NCBI RefSeq assembly: GCF_000682775.1
Contig: NZ_AWFI01000015.1
Span: forward strand, 1 to 64,000
DNA length: 64,000 nucleotides
Direction of reading: 5' to 3'
Origin: Hyphomonas sp. L-53-1-40
GTDB taxonomy: Bacteria > Pseudomonadota > Alphaproteobacteria > Caulobacterales > Hyphomonadaceae
The position numbers and the translations under genes are program-made. Position 1 is the first letter of the stretch. Each line of letters starts with the position of its first letter. Of the stretch, positions 9,038 through 17,962 are shown piece after piece. The notes below the pieces were generated by a model. That model did no database searches, had not been told where the DNA came from, and saw only the letters and a list, made by a program, of their open reading frames with translations.

Positions 9038-9946
9038 ATGACCCATAGACTTTCATTTCTTGTTGCAGGGTTGGCGGCGCCATTTGTCCTGTCTGCCTGT
9101 ATCTATGTTGATGAAGGCTCCGAACCTGTCCGCAAAGTGGTGGTCGAGCGCGAAGTCATTGTTGAAACGGGTCCGGCACAGGATGATCGGCTGAACGCAA
9201 CGCTCTGGGCGCAGCAGGCGGTAGAGTACAAGGCCACGACTGACGGCATCTATGCGCTGGCGGCGATGCGATTGGACGAGGCGCTGGCTGATCCGGACTG
9301 GACCGCCGCGCCGGACCTGCAAGGCGAGGCCTATCAGGATCTTCCCCCGGCAATCATCCTTGATGCCGATGAGACCGTATTGGACAATACGCCCTATGCG
9401 GCGGCGGATGTGCTGGTGGGTGAGCCTTTCAGCCCCGATCGCTGGAATGCCTGGGCCAGCGCGGGTGTGGCGAAGGGCGTGCCGGGCGCGGTGGATTTCA
9501 CCCGCGCGGCTGCGGCCAAGGGTGTGAAAGTATTCTACGTCACCAATCGCGACGCAGTGACGGAAGAGGGGACCGCGCAGAATCTGCGGGCACTCGGTTT
9601 CCCAATGGGCGGCAATGTCGACACGTTGCTGACCAAGGGCGAGCAGGACGATTGGGGCTCGGCCAAGGCAACGCGCTGGGCCGTGGTGGCAAAGGATTAT
9701 CGGATCCTGCTCATGCTGGGCGACAATCTGGGCGACTTCACCGATTCCTATAAAGGCAGCCCGGCAGAACGGCAGGCCGTATATGAGGCGAATGCGGACA
9801 AATGGGGCCGGGAATGGATTGCCCTGCCGAATCCGGGTTATGGCAGCTGGGAAAGCGCGCCATTCGGTCATGATTACAGTCTGCCTGAAGACCAGCGGTT
9901 GCAGATGAAACGCGATCAGCTTCAGCCATGGCCTGAACGGCCGTAA
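9038..9946 (+). CDS. 5'-nucleotidase, lipoprotein e(P4) family
   Basis: This 302-residue lipoprotein acid phosphatase belongs to the HAD superfamily. The signal peptide ends in a lipobox (LSAC, lipidated Cys21). The nucleophile motif is DADETVLDN, with the DxD aspartates at 109 and 111. Later motifs VFYVTNRD (Ser/Thr motif) and MLGDNLGDF (acidic motif) complete the active site. In Haemophilus the homologue at the outer membrane dephosphorylates NMN and other nucleotides so that nucleosides can be taken up. Here it follows uridine kinase by 60 bases, so a nucleoside-salvage link is plausible. Confidence 0.92.
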   Translation: MTHRLSFLVAGLAAPFVLSACIYVDEGSEPVRKVVVEREVIVETGPAQDDRLNATLWAQQAVEYKATTDGIYALAAMRLDEALADPDWTAAPDLQGEAYQDLPPAIILDADETVLDNTPYAAADVLVGEPFSPDRWNAWASAGVAKGVPGAVDFTRAAAAKGVKVFYVTNRDAVTEEGTAQNLRALGFPMGGNVDTLLTKGEQDDWGSAKATRWAVVAKDYRILLMLGDNLGDFTDSYKGSPAERQAVYEANADKWGREWIALPNPGYGSWESAPFGHDYSLPEDQRLQMKRDQLQPWPERP

Positions 9947-9985
9947 CACTTCTGTTCATGTTGGCGCGGATATGGTGCGCAAGAC

Positions 9986-10822
9986 ATGATCCTGCGCACT
10001 CTTTTCGTCGGCTTTGCCGCGCTTGCCGCTGGCCTGCCCGCATTTGCCTGTGACCTTGCCCTCACGGGGCGGGGCGTCGCAGTGGCCGATTATGTCGAGC
10101 AGGTGCGGCCCTGCTTCGGGAACCTGCCGGAGGGCTATGCCTTCGACGCGCGCATGGAAGGCGAGTTCCTGAGGCTGACCAATATCGCCCGCAAGGAGGC
10201 GGGATTGCCGCCGCTGGTCAATCGCGCGGCGCTGCGTAATACGGCGCGCTTTCACAGTCTCGACATGGCGTATAATGATTTCTTCGGTCATGTCGGGCCG
10301 GACGGGCGCGAACCGCAGGACCGCATCGCGGCCTTCGACCGGCGGGCAATCATTCAGTATTCAGCTGAAAATGTTGCCATGATCGAGATTGTCCGGGGGC
10401 GCTGGAATCTGGAACGGCAGGCCGTGAAACGTCTGCACCAGAACCTCATGGACAGCCCCGGCCATCGCGCAAACATTCTCAGCGAACAGGCCACGCATGT
10501 GTCGATGGGTGTGGTGCGGACCGAGACGGGTGTCTGGGTGACGCAGAACTTCCTGAACCTGTCGGGCAGCCTTGCGCGGGACGTGCCCGTCCGGATGCGT
10601 ACCGGGGACCGGTTGCGGCAGATGCCCGTGCTAAACGGCTGGAAGTTCCGCGAGTTCGCGGCCGAATTGCCGAGCGGCGACGTGCTGCCAATGGGGCAGG
10701 GTATTCCGGCGGGTATATCGGGCGATATCCACATTGCCGCCGAAGGCCGCAAACCGGGAGAGAAGCCGCGCAGCTATTACACAATCTACCTGCCCGGTCC
10801 CGCTGTGACCGTGGGCGGCTAG
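9986..10822 (+). CDS. Exported CAP-domain (SCP-like) protein
   Basis: This 278-residue protein has a signal peptide (about 1-20, ending AFA) and a CAP/SCP domain from about residue 50 to 185. The domain includes [18 protein letters not shown], the histidine-bearing [28 protein letters not shown] and [20 protein letters not shown]. Its role is unknown. CAP proteins bind lipids or act as extracellular effectors in other organisms. About 90 residues after the domain match nothing I know. Its stop codon overlaps that of the converging nitroreductase gene. Confidence 0.85.
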   Translation: MILRTLFVGFAALAAGLPAFACDLALTGRGVAVADYVEQVRPCFGNLPEGYAFDARMEGEFLRLTNIARKEAGLPPLVNRAALRNTARFHSLDMAYNDFFGHVGPDGREPQDRIAAFDRRAIIQYSAENVAMIEIVRGRWNLERQAVKRLHQNLMDSPGHRANILSEQATHVSMGVVRTETGVWVTQNFLNLSGSLARDVPVRMRTGDRLRQMPVLNGWKFREFAAELPSGDVLPMGQGIPAGISGDIHIAAEGRKPGEKPRSYYTIYLPGPAVTVGG

Positions 10823-11499
10823 AACACGCGCATGATCTGGTCCAGTGGCTTTTTCACCAGAGCGTGTTTGGGCACCATGGCATCGTTGGCTGGATAGCCC
10901 GCAACCAGGATCAGGAAGGGTTTTTCCGTTTCCGGACGATCACAGATCCGGTTCAGGAACTTCATCGGGTTGGGAGTGTGGACAAGGGTGGCGAGGCCGG
11001 CCTGATGACAGGCGGTCATCAGCATACCCGTGGCGATGCCGACGCTTTCGTTGATGTAGTAGTTCTTGCGGGTTTCTCCCGCTTGCACGCCGCCGCGGCG
11101 CTGGGCGAAGATACAGATCAGCCAGGGGGCGATTTCCATATAGGGCTTGTCGGCATCGGTGCCGATCGGCGCGAGCGCGTCGAGCCAGTCTTCCCCGGCG
11201 CGCCCTGAATAGAACTCACGCTCTTCAGCTTCGGCAGCCTGACGAATTTCGCGCTTTTTCTCCGCGCTGTTCACACAGGCAAAGAACCAGGGCTGGTGAT
11301 TCGCGCCGGATGGGGCCGACCCGGCGGCGGCGACACAGGCCTCAATGATTTCGCGTGGGACGGGCTTGTCCGAGAAGGCGCGGACGGAACGGCGCGTCGC
11401 CAGAGAGTCGTGAAAGGCGCGGGCGCGGTTTCGCATCTCGTCTTCGGGATAAGACGGGAAGCCGCTGAGCGGGACATGAGTCTCGGTACTGGTTTTCAT
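10819..11499 (-). CDS. Nitroreductase family protein
   Basis: This 226-residue FMN-dependent oxidoreductase has [20 protein letters not shown] near residue 37, [16 protein letters not shown] (FMN contacts) and a glycine-rich [18 protein letters not shown] helix. Such enzymes reduce nitro compounds or quinones with NAD(P)H. The N-terminal 30 residues are longer than in the shortest members. It heads a minus-strand group with a quinone reductase and an NAD(P)-binding protein, which suggests a redox or detoxification theme. The four-base overlap with the CAP gene is tail to tail. Confidence 0.88.
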   Translation of the reverse strand: MKTSTETHVPLSGFPSYPEDEMRNRARAFHDSLATRRSVRAFSDKPVPREIIEACVAAAGSAPSGANHQPWFFACVNSAEKKREIRQAAEAEEREFYSGRAGEDWLDALAPIGTDADKPYMEIAPWLICIFAQRRGGVQAGETRKNYYINESVGIATGMLMTACHQAGLATLVHTPNPMKFLNRICDRPETEKPFLILVAGYPANDAMVPKHALVKKPLDQIMRVF

Positions 11500-11540
11500 G
11501 ATGCCCGTGTTAGCAGGATGACGGGCGGACGCAATTCACA

Positions 11541-12134
11541 TCAGCGGGACCGGCGGGCGGCATCAGCGCCGCGCCTTTCGGCCCGCTTCATCCATTTTGA
11601 GAGCGTCGCCTCCTTGGCCGTCTTCACCGGTCCGACCTGCAGGATGCGTGCGGGATGTATGCCGACAAATTTCATGACGGGCTTCTGCACCTGTAACTTG
11701 GCGGCGCGACCATTCGATAGCCGGTCAAACCAGACTGGCGCGTCGGACGTCATCAGCACATCGCCCCGTCGTCCGGCCAACAGGCGATCCCAGAAGGGGT
11801 CCTTCTCGTGATATTTCATGGCGAAGCCCGGCAGGAAACTACGGTCGATCACGCCTTTCATCTTGGCGGGCATCCCACCCCACCATTGCGGGTAGGCCCA
11901 GCAGACATGATTGGCCCAGAGCAAGTTCTCCCGCCACGCTTCAGGGCATGGCTCAAGGGTCTTGCGGGCGTGATAGCCTTCGGTGAGATCCGGGTCGAAG
12001 ACCATGTCCGACAAATTCATGCGCCGGATTTCGGCACCGTTTGCTTCTGCGCCACACTGGTAGGCGTCCGCCATGCCGTGGCTGAGCGATGTAGCGCGTG
12101 GGTGGCCGACCCAGAGAAAGATGCGTGCTGGCAT
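11541..12134 (-). CDS. NAD(P)H-dependent flavodoxin-fold oxidoreductase
   Basis: This 197-residue protein has the flavodoxin-2 (NQO/MdaB-like) fold: an N-terminal ARIFLWVGHPRATSLSHGMA loop that would hold FMN or FAD phosphate, LLWANHVCWAYPQWWGGMPA for the isoalloxazine, and KGVIDRSFLPGFAMKY. The likely reaction is two-electron reduction of quinones by NAD(P)H. A short palindrome (12158-12168) sits 24 bases upstream of its start and could be an operator. Confidence 0.85.
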   Translation of the reverse strand: MPARIFLWVGHPRATSLSHGMADAYQCGAEANGAEIRRMNLSDMVFDPDLTEGYHARKTLEPCPEAWRENLLWANHVCWAYPQWWGGMPAKMKGVIDRSFLPGFAMKYHEKDPFWDRLLAGRRGDVLMTSDAPVWFDRLSNGRAAKLQVQKPVMKFVGIHPARILQVGPVKTAKEATLSKWMKRAERRGADAARRSR

Positions 12135-12153
12135 GAGAGTCCCCCCAAATAAG

Positions 12154-12179
12154 ATTGAACGATACGTTTATTCTTCAAT
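12154..12179. promoter_or_regulatory. Possible operator upstream of quinone reductase
   Basis: AACG-ATA-CGTT (12158-12168) is a perfect short palindrome, flanked by ATTGAA (12154-12159) and TTCAAT (12174-12179), which are also inverted. The spacing before the gene at 12134 suits a TetR- or HxlR-type site. No regulator gene is adjacent. Confidence 0.4.
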
Positions 12180-12245
12180 GCGGATCTGATGGCAAGCCCA
12201 AACGGTGTGGGGTGCAATTTGCCAGCATGGGGTTCGCCCTGCGTG

Positions 12246-12902
12246 TCAGCCGCGTTTCAGACGGGCAACGGCATCGGAGACGGGTGTTTCGCCATTTGTG
12301 AGTTCGATGATCTCATTGGTGATTTCCGGCACGCCGATCAGCTCCGCGAGCGTGGCGGCGACATTGCCGCGCGCGACGTCTCCATAGGTGATCGCGCGGC
12401 CCGCCATCACTTTGCCATCGCCGTCATCATCTTTCAGCGTGCCAGGGCGCAGGATGACATAGTCGATCCCGCTCTGGGCAAGGGCCGCATCGGCGCGGCG
12501 CTTCATGGCCATGTAATGTTCGAAGTCGTCACTCGTGTCGCGGTCGCGGCCAGCATCCATGATGACCGAGACGAGATAGATGCGGTTCACGCCTGTGGCG
12601 CGCGCCGCCTCGATCAGCTTTTCCGGGCCCTCTCCATCAATCGCGGTCGTCTTGTCCCGGCCGCTGCCGGCGGCTCCTGCGGAGAAGACGGCCGTATCAC
12701 AGCCGTTCATGGCGCTGGCAAGATCGTCTGCGGTCATGTCGATGATATTGCCGAGAACGGGCTCGACGCCCTGCTTGCGCAGATCATCTGCCTGTTCAGG
12801 TTTGCGGTGCAGGCCTTTGACCGTGTGGCCGGCCTCAACGAGTTTCGGGCTCAGGCGGCTGCCGACGCCGCCCGTGGCGCCGATGAGGAAGATATTGGAC
12901 AT
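12246..12902 (-). CDS. NAD(P)H-binding atypical SDR protein
   Basis: This 218-residue Rossmann-fold protein opens with IFLIGATGGVGSRLSPKLVE, the GxxGxxG dinucleotide motif of atypical short-chain dehydrogenases (NmrA/YwnB-like). It lacks a clear YxxxK catalytic pair, so it may be a sensor or a weak reductase rather than a classical dehydrogenase. Later text (GIDYVILRPGTL) is typical of the family. It lies upstream of the quinone reductase on the same strand with a 111-base gap. Confidence 0.8.
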   Translation of the reverse strand: MSNIFLIGATGGVGSRLSPKLVEAGHTVKGLHRKPEQADDLRKQGVEPVLGNIIDMTADDLASAMNGCDTAVFSAGAAGSGRDKTTAIDGEGPEKLIEAARATGVNRIYLVSVIMDAGRDRDTSDDFEHYMAMKRRADAALAQSGIDYVILRPGTLKDDDGDGKVMAGRAITYGDVARGNVAATLAELIGVPEITNEIIELTNGETPVSDAVARLKRG

Positions 12903-12983
12903 GGAAGTCTCCTGTCAGAATGGGTTCGCCAGACCAACAGGACAGACGGGCAGGAGTTCCGGGCGATTACAGAAGCGTGATCG

Positions 12984-13424
12984 CTACTGTACAACTTCCA
13001 CCGGTTCGATTTCAAAGAACGAACTGCCTTCGCAATTGATCACGATCGAGCGGAGTTCCGGCTCGGGAAAGTCCGACTGGGTGTATTCAACGGACGTTTC
13101 GGTGATGACATGGAGCATGCCCGTTGCAGTGCGCCTAAGATCGAAAACATAACTTGGGGGCGCTGACTCCTGGATGCTCTCAAATTCAAGTTCGTACGCG
13201 TCGCCGTCATTCGGTGCATCTACCAGAAACCGGATCTTCAGTACCGGAGGTTTGACGATGCCTGGCATGAAATCGATCACGGCGCTTCCGTCGCGCGGAT
13301 CATAGGCTGGACACGTCCGACTTTCCTCCGCCGTGACATCAGGTTCGGGGTTCTCTGCGGCAGTCTCTCCACACCCTGCCAAAAGCAGCACTGCTGTCAT
13401 GGCTGAACACGCGATACGTAACAT
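12984..13424 (-). CDS. Small lipoprotein, unknown function
   Basis: This is a 146-residue predicted lipoprotein with a lipobox at LLLAGC (lipidated Cys near residue 17) and a polar, beta-rich remainder. I chose the ATG at 13424 because GGGAGG stands just upstream of it on the minus strand. A start 33 bases earlier lacks such a site. I recognise no domain. Two further cysteines (in SRTCPAYD and IVINCEGS) could form a disulphide in the periplasm. Confidence 0.7.
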   Translation of the reverse strand: MLRIACSAMTAVLLLAGCGETAAENPEPDVTAEESRTCPAYDPRDGSAVIDFMPGIVKPPVLKIRFLVDAPNDGDAYELEFESIQESAPPSYVFDLRRTATGMLHVITETSVEYTQSDFPEPELRSIVINCEGSSFFEIEPVEVVQ

Positions 13425-13511
13425 GGTTATCTCCCTCCCAGCTTGAAGGAGAAGCATAGCACAACACGCAGAGGTTTAGGAGTCCGCTCGCCAAGATTGG
13501 GCGAACGCGTA

Positions 13512-14327
13512 CTAATCCTCTGGCAAATCCGGGACGCCGACGACGTGGAAGCCGGCATCGACATGATGGACTTCGCCGGCGACCGAGTGGCCGAGTTCGG
13601 AGAGCAGGTAGAGCGCCGCGCCGGCGACGCCTTCCATGCGCGTGTCTTCCTTCAGCAGAGACCAGTCGCGGCCCGTGCCCATCAGGCTCTTGCCGCCGCG
13701 AATGCCTGCGAGGGACAGCGTGCGCATCGCGCCAGCCGAGATCGCATTGACGCGGATCCCCTGCGGACCGAGGTCGCGCGCCGCATAGCGGGTTGCGGCT
13801 TCGAGCGCCGCCTTGGCGACGCCCATGACATTGTAGGAGGGCACAGTGCGCTCAGCGCCGAGATAGGTCATGCAGATCATCGCGCCGCCATCCGGCATGA
13901 TTTCACTGGCGCGGCGGGCGCAGTCGATGAAGCTGTAGACTGAAATGTCCATCGCGCGGCGGAAGCCTTCGCGGGTCGTGTTGGCGACCATGGAGCCCTG
14001 CAACTCGTCTTTGCCGGCAAAGGCGATGGAGTGGACGAGGAAATCGATCTTGCCCCATTTGGCCTTGATGGCGTCGAACGCGGCATCCATGGACGCATCA
14101 TCGGTGACGTCGGCCGGGATCATCGTGTCCATGCCGATGGATTCGACCAGCGGGCGCACGCGGCGCTCCAAACTGTCACCCTGATAGGTGAACGCGATCT
14201 CGGCGCCCTGGGCGGCCAGCTGGCGCGCAATGCCCCAGGCGATGGAGTTCTGGTTGGCGACGCCCATCACGATGCCGCGCTTGCCTTTCATCAGGTCGCC
14301 TGCCGGCGGGGTCCAGTCATCAGCCAT
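13512..14327 (-). CDS. fabI: Enoyl-[acyl-carrier-protein] reductase (NADH)
   Basis: This 271-residue enzyme performs the last reduction of each fatty-acid elongation round. It has the divergent FabI cofactor motif GIVMGVANQNSIAWGIA and the catalytic region TYLGAERTVPSYNVMGVAK, which gives both tyrosines and the lysine of the Y-x6-K motif. I chose the ATG at 14327 with AAGGGAG upstream. An in-frame TTG at 14348 would lie before that ribosome-binding site. It follows fabA on the same strand after 79 bases. Confidence 0.97.
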   Translation of the reverse strand: MADDWTPPAGDLMKGKRGIVMGVANQNSIAWGIARQLAAQGAEIAFTYQGDSLERRVRPLVESIGMDTMIPADVTDDASMDAAFDAIKAKWGKIDFLVHSIAFAGKDELQGSMVANTTREGFRRAMDISVYSFIDCARRASEIMPDGGAMICMTYLGAERTVPSYNVMGVAKAALEAATRYAARDLGPQGIRVNAISAGAMRTLSLAGIRGGKSLMGTGRDWSLLKEDTRMEGVAGAALYLLSELGHSVAGEVHHVDAGFHVVGVPDLPED

Positions 14328-14406
14328 CGCGGCATCTCCCTTGTTCAAATATCATCGTGTCATCAGGGCTAGGCAGCCCGCTTGCCCACGTCAAGCAGGC
14401 GCAGCG

Positions 14407-14934
14407 CTAGAGGACGTTCTTCAGGCCGACCTTCATGTCGAGCGCGGTGTAGACATGCTCATCATCGACATAGACGCGGCCATCGGCGATGCCGAGATTG
14501 AGCTTGCCGCGGCGTACGCGCTTGATGTCGATGACATAGCGGACGAGCTTCTTGTCGGGCGTGATCTCGCCGGTGAATTTCACTTCGCCGACGCCGAGCG
14601 CACGGCCCTTTCCGGGGCTGCCGGACCAGCCGAGCCAGTAGCCGACGGCCTGCCACATGGCATCAAGGCCAAGACAGCCGGGCATGACCGGGTCACCGGG
14701 GAAGTGGCATTCGAAGAACCAGAGGTCTGGCGTGATGTCGAGTTCGCCGATCACGCTGCCCTTGCCGAACTGGCCGCCATCCATGGTGATCTCTATGATC
14801 CGGTCCATCATCAGCATGGGCGGGATCGGCAATTGCGCATTGCCCGGGCCAAAATAGCCGCCCGCACCTGACTTCAGCAGGTCTTCCTTGGAGTAGGAGG
14901 ATTGGGGCGTGTGGTAATCGTGCGGTCCGGACAT
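14407..14934 (-). CDS. fabA: 3-hydroxydecanoyl-ACP dehydratase/isomerase
   Basis: This 175-residue FabA introduces the cis double bond at the C10 stage of unsaturated fatty-acid synthesis. The active-site histidine and aspartate are in [20 protein letters not shown]. The ATG at 14934 follows AAGGGA on the minus strand. The same 12 bases (TTGAACAAGGGA) stand before fabI. In many alphaproteobacteria fabB lies between fabA and fabI. Here there is no room for it, so the elongating synthase must be elsewhere. Confidence 0.97.
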   Translation of the reverse strand: MSGPHDYHTPQSSYSKEDLLKSGAGGYFGPGNAQLPIPPMLMMDRIIEITMDGGQFGKGSVIGELDITPDLWFFECHFPGDPVMPGCLGLDAMWQAVGYWLGWSGSPGKGRALGVGEVKFTGEITPDKKLVRYVIDIKRVRRGKLNLGIADGRVYVDDEHVYTALDMKVGLKNVL

Positions 14935-15025
14935 GGCGGTTCCCTTGTTCAATCAGCGCAAGAGGCTTTACGAGCCTGTGCCGCGCGGCTTGTCAACAGG
15001 GAGAGGGTGTCCAGACTGCCCTTGC

Positions 15026-15529
15026 TTACAGGGTGGCTTCGCTGGTCGTTACGCCCCAGAGGGTGGCAGCCGGGACGAAGCCTTTATAGTTTCCGGCTTC
15101 GATGCGGCACCAATTGTCCGCGCATTTGCCGAGCTCCACCAGGACGGTCGCCTCTATGCGGGCGATCTCTGCGCTTTCCGGATCCGGCGCGTGATGAAGG
15201 ATCGTGTCGGTCTGCACCATGGCCTTGGCTTCCGGTTCCAGCATGCGGGCATGGACCCAGACTTCTGAGCCGGACGGATCCCGTACACGGCGCCAGTTCT
15301 GGCTCTCCTTGATGATCAGCAGGGGCAAGCCCTGGCGTTCGTAGCGCCAGAGGATCGGATGATCGCGGCTGGGGCCGGCCCGACCATTCACGGCATTGTA
15401 TTTCAGGGTCTCGAAGCGCGGGACTTCCTTTCCGGAAAATTTGCTCACGCGCACATAGGTCGGACCCTCAGCCAGTGCCGAAGCGCAAGCAAAGACGAGC
15501 CCGGTTAAAATAATGGCTGCCCACTTCAT
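15026..15529 (-). CDS. Exported SH3-like domain protein
   Basis: This 167-residue protein has a signal peptide (about 1-19, ending ALA) and two bacterial SH3-like repeats: one around LKYNAVNGRAGPSRDHPILW and a second towards GKCADNWCRIEAGNYKGFVP. Such domains often bind peptidoglycan or periplasmic partners. I chose the ATG at 15529, where the signal peptide begins. The upstream extension in the same frame would cover the divergent hydroxyacid dehydrogenase start. Confidence 0.85.
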   Translation of the reverse strand: MKWAAIILTGLVFACASALAEGPTYVRVSKFSGKEVPRFETLKYNAVNGRAGPSRDHPILWRYERQGLPLLIIKESQNWRRVRDPSGSEVWVHARMLEPEAKAMVQTDTILHHAPDPESAEIARIEATVLVELGKCADNWCRIEAGNYKGFVPAATLWGVTTSEATL

Positions 15530-15662
15530 GTGCAGTCTTTTCCCATGTCTGCGAGGGGATAGAATTCCATAGCCGAATGAATCTTGTGTAAAATATGAAG
15601 CGTTGGCGTGGTCTAATCCCTCTGCTAAGGCCCGAATGAGAATATTTGCAAAAAGAGTTCCT

Positions 15663-16649
15663 ATGTCCGCGAAGAAGTTGAAAGTCGTTGTCACCCGAAA
15701 ACTCCCGGCGCCGGTCGAATTGCGCCTCAAGGAATTGTTCGATGCGAGGCTGAACAATGATGATCACCCCTTCACGCAGGAGGAACTGGTCGAGGCGATG
15801 CAGACCGCCGACGTGCTGGTACCCACGGTAACTGACAAACTGGACGGCCGGATCATGGCCCGGGCAGGGGACCAGTTGCGCCTGATTGCCCAGTTCGGCG
15901 CGGGTGTGGACAATATTGACGTGCAGAGTGCCGTACAGCGCGGCATCACCGTGACCAACACGCCCGGCGTGCTGACCGATGATACGGCGGATGTCGCCAT
16001 GGCACTGATCCTGTCAGTGCCGCGCCGCCTGTTCGAAGGTGCGCAGATCATGAATACGGGCGGCTTTGACGGCTGGACGCCGACCTGGATGATGGGCCGC
16101 CGACTCGCCGGCAAGCGGCTGGGCATCATCGGCATGGGTCGTATCGGCCAGGCGGTTGCGCGCCGTGCGAAAGCCTTCGGCTTGCAGATCCATTATCATA
16201 ACCGCAAACCGGTCAGCCCGCGCATCGAGGAATTGCTGGAGGCGACCTATTGGGACAGCCTCGACCAGATGCTCGCGCGCATGGACATCGTCTCGGTAAA
16301 CTGCCCGCACACGCCCGCAACATTCCACCTGATGAATGCCCGCCGGATCGAGCTGATGAAGCCGGAATCCTATATCGTGAATACGGCCCGCGGCGAGGTG
16401 ATCGACGAAGCTGCACTGGCTCGCGCGTTGAAGGCGGGCAAGATTGCCGGGGCGGGGCTCGACGTATTCGAGCGGGAGCCTACGGTGAATGAGGAATTGT
16501 TCGGCCTGCCAAATGTCGTTCTGCTGCCGCATATGGGCTCAGCCACGATTGAGGGCCGTACCGAGATGGGCGAGAAGGTCATCATCAACATCAAGACCTT
16601 CGCCGACGGCCACCGCCCACCAGACCGCGTAATCCCCGCAATTCTGTAA
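15663..16649 (+). CDS. D-isomer-specific 2-hydroxyacid dehydrogenase
   Basis: This 328-residue NAD(P)-dependent enzyme is probably a glyoxylate/hydroxypyruvate reductase or D-glycerate dehydrogenase. The Rossmann motif is GIIGMGRIGQAVARRAKAFG. The catalytic Arg lies in VNTARGEVIDEAAL, Glu in FEREPTVNEEL and His in LLPHMGSAT. I chose the ATG at 15663. The in-frame upstream sequence to 15603 covers the divergent promoter region. The physiological substrate is not certain. Confidence 0.92.
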   Translation: MSAKKLKVVVTRKLPAPVELRLKELFDARLNNDDHPFTQEELVEAMQTADVLVPTVTDKLDGRIMARAGDQLRLIAQFGAGVDNIDVQSAVQRGITVTNTPGVLTDDTADVAMALILSVPRRLFEGAQIMNTGGFDGWTPTWMMGRRLAGKRLGIIGMGRIGQAVARRAKAFGLQIHYHNRKPVSPRIEELLEATYWDSLDQMLARMDIVSVNCPHTPATFHLMNARRIELMKPESYIVNTARGEVIDEAALARALKAGKIAGAGLDVFEREPTVNEELFGLPNVVLLPHMGSATIEGRTEMGEKVIINIKTFADGHRPPDRVIPAIL

Positions 16650-16656
16650 AGCGGGC

Positions 16657-17187
16657 TCAGTCCAGCGCGCCGATATAGGGCAGGCCGCGATATTTGCCGG
16701 CATCGTCCATGCCATAGCCGACCAGGTAGCGGCCCGGTGCATCGATGGCGCAATAGTCGACACCGTCTGCGCCGCGTGGGGCCCAGGGCTTTTGGGTCAG
16801 GGCGCAGGTGATGACTTCCCGCGCACCCTTGGACAGCAAATGAGTCTTGGCAAAGGCGAGCGTGCGACCCGTATCGTAGACATCATCCAGAATGATCACG
16901 CCCTTGTCCTTCACGGACCGGGCAAGGTCTGCACGCACGACAACGCGGCCCGAGCTTTCGCGCGCGTCGCGATAGGATTCCAGCCAGATCACGTCGAGGG
17001 TCGGGTGGATGTCGCGCCGGGCGAGCGCCTTCATCAGGTCTGTCGTGAAGGGCGTCGCACCGATCAGAATGGACACCATGGTCCATTCTCCCGTCAGGCG
17101 AGGGGCCAGCGTGTCGGCCAGCTTGTCGATCTCGGCCAACAGTTCGTCTTCAGGCACGATTACTTCGATTTTGGGCAGGTCGGTCAT
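16657..17187 (-). CDS. hpt: Hypoxanthine phosphoribosyltransferase
   Basis: This 176-residue purine-salvage enzyme converts hypoxanthine or guanine plus PRPP to IMP or GMP. The PRPP-binding motif is VIILDDVYDTGRTLAFA, and the flexible-loop and base-binding regions follow. Its start overlaps the stop of the zinc-ribbon gene by four bases (ATGA), indicating translational coupling. It converges on the hydroxyacid dehydrogenase gene. Confidence 0.93.
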   Translation of the reverse strand: MTDLPKIEVIVPEDELLAEIDKLADTLAPRLTGEWTMVSILIGATPFTTDLMKALARRDIHPTLDVIWLESYRDARESSGRVVVRADLARSVKDKGVIILDDVYDTGRTLAFAKTHLLSKGAREVITCALTQKPWAPRGADGVDYCAIDAPGRYLVGYGMDDAGKYRGLPYIGALD

Positions 17188-17900
17188 TCGGCAGGCGTTT
17201 CCGTTTCGGTGGCCAGGAGGTCTTCAGCGGTGGGATCAAGGGCGTCGTCCCGCAGCGGCATATCGGCGAGATCGACGAATTTGAGTTCGATCTCGAAGCT
17301 TTCCATCGGCGCCTGTTCGACGACGACCTGAAATGTTCCCGATTCGCCTGCCGCCAGTTGGTCCGGCCGGATGCGGCCATACTTGGTGGCTACCACGGCG
17401 CCGATTTCGTCTTTCAGGTCGACGCGCACCGCTGGCGTGTCGACGGTAGAGCGCGAAATGTTGAGGGCCTTGCCCGCCACAGTGACGACCGGGACCGTGT
17501 CGTTGAAGGTGCGGCTGCGCTGGATATCCTCGAAGTCGAGCCCGAACCGGTTCACATTGAACCCGATCTGCTTGTAGATGCTGCCAGCCTGCGGCCAGAG
17601 CTTCACCACTTCGTTGCGGTACATGATGGCCCCAACGCCGAGGGAGAAGAACAGGCCCGCGGTGACCAGCCAGGAGAGCAGGGCGGCCGTACGGCTCTTG
17701 CGACGGCGTTGCTCACGGACTTTCTCGCGATAAATCTCGTGGGCCGCGGCCGGTGTGCGCCGGACTGTCTCGTCCAGATGTTTCGGTTCAACAAACCAGG
17801 ATCCACCACAGGCGGCGCACTTCACAGTGCGGCCGCTTTCACCGATTGTTGAGTCATCGGCGAAATACTGGGTTTCACAATTGGGACAGGTGAGGATCAT
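17184..17900 (-). CDS. MJ0042-type zinc-ribbon / DUF3426 membrane protein
   Basis: This 238-residue protein starts with a zinc ribbon (Cys5, Cys8, Cys28, Cys31), has one transmembrane segment at about 74-96, and a C-terminal beta-rich domain (DUF3426-like, with GTFQVVVEQAPMESFEIELK). The topology puts the ribbon in the cytoplasm and the C-terminal part in the periplasm. It is a common neighbour of ftsE in alphaproteobacteria and is divergent from ftsE here. Its function is unknown. Confidence 0.88.
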   Translation of the reverse strand: MILTCPNCETQYFADDSTIGESGRTVKCAACGGSWFVEPKHLDETVRRTPAAAHEIYREKVREQRRRKSRTAALLSWLVTAGLFFSLGVGAIMYRNEVVKLWPQAGSIYKQIGFNVNRFGLDFEDIQRSRTFNDTVPVVTVAGKALNISRSTVDTPAVRVDLKDEIGAVVATKYGRIRPDQLAAGESGTFQVVVEQAPMESFEIELKFVDLADMPLRDDALDPTAEDLLATETETPAE

Positions 17901-17962
17901 GTCTTGGTGTTTCCCGCAATTCGCCCCAATAATCCATTCGCCCGCGCACAGGACAGGAGCCT

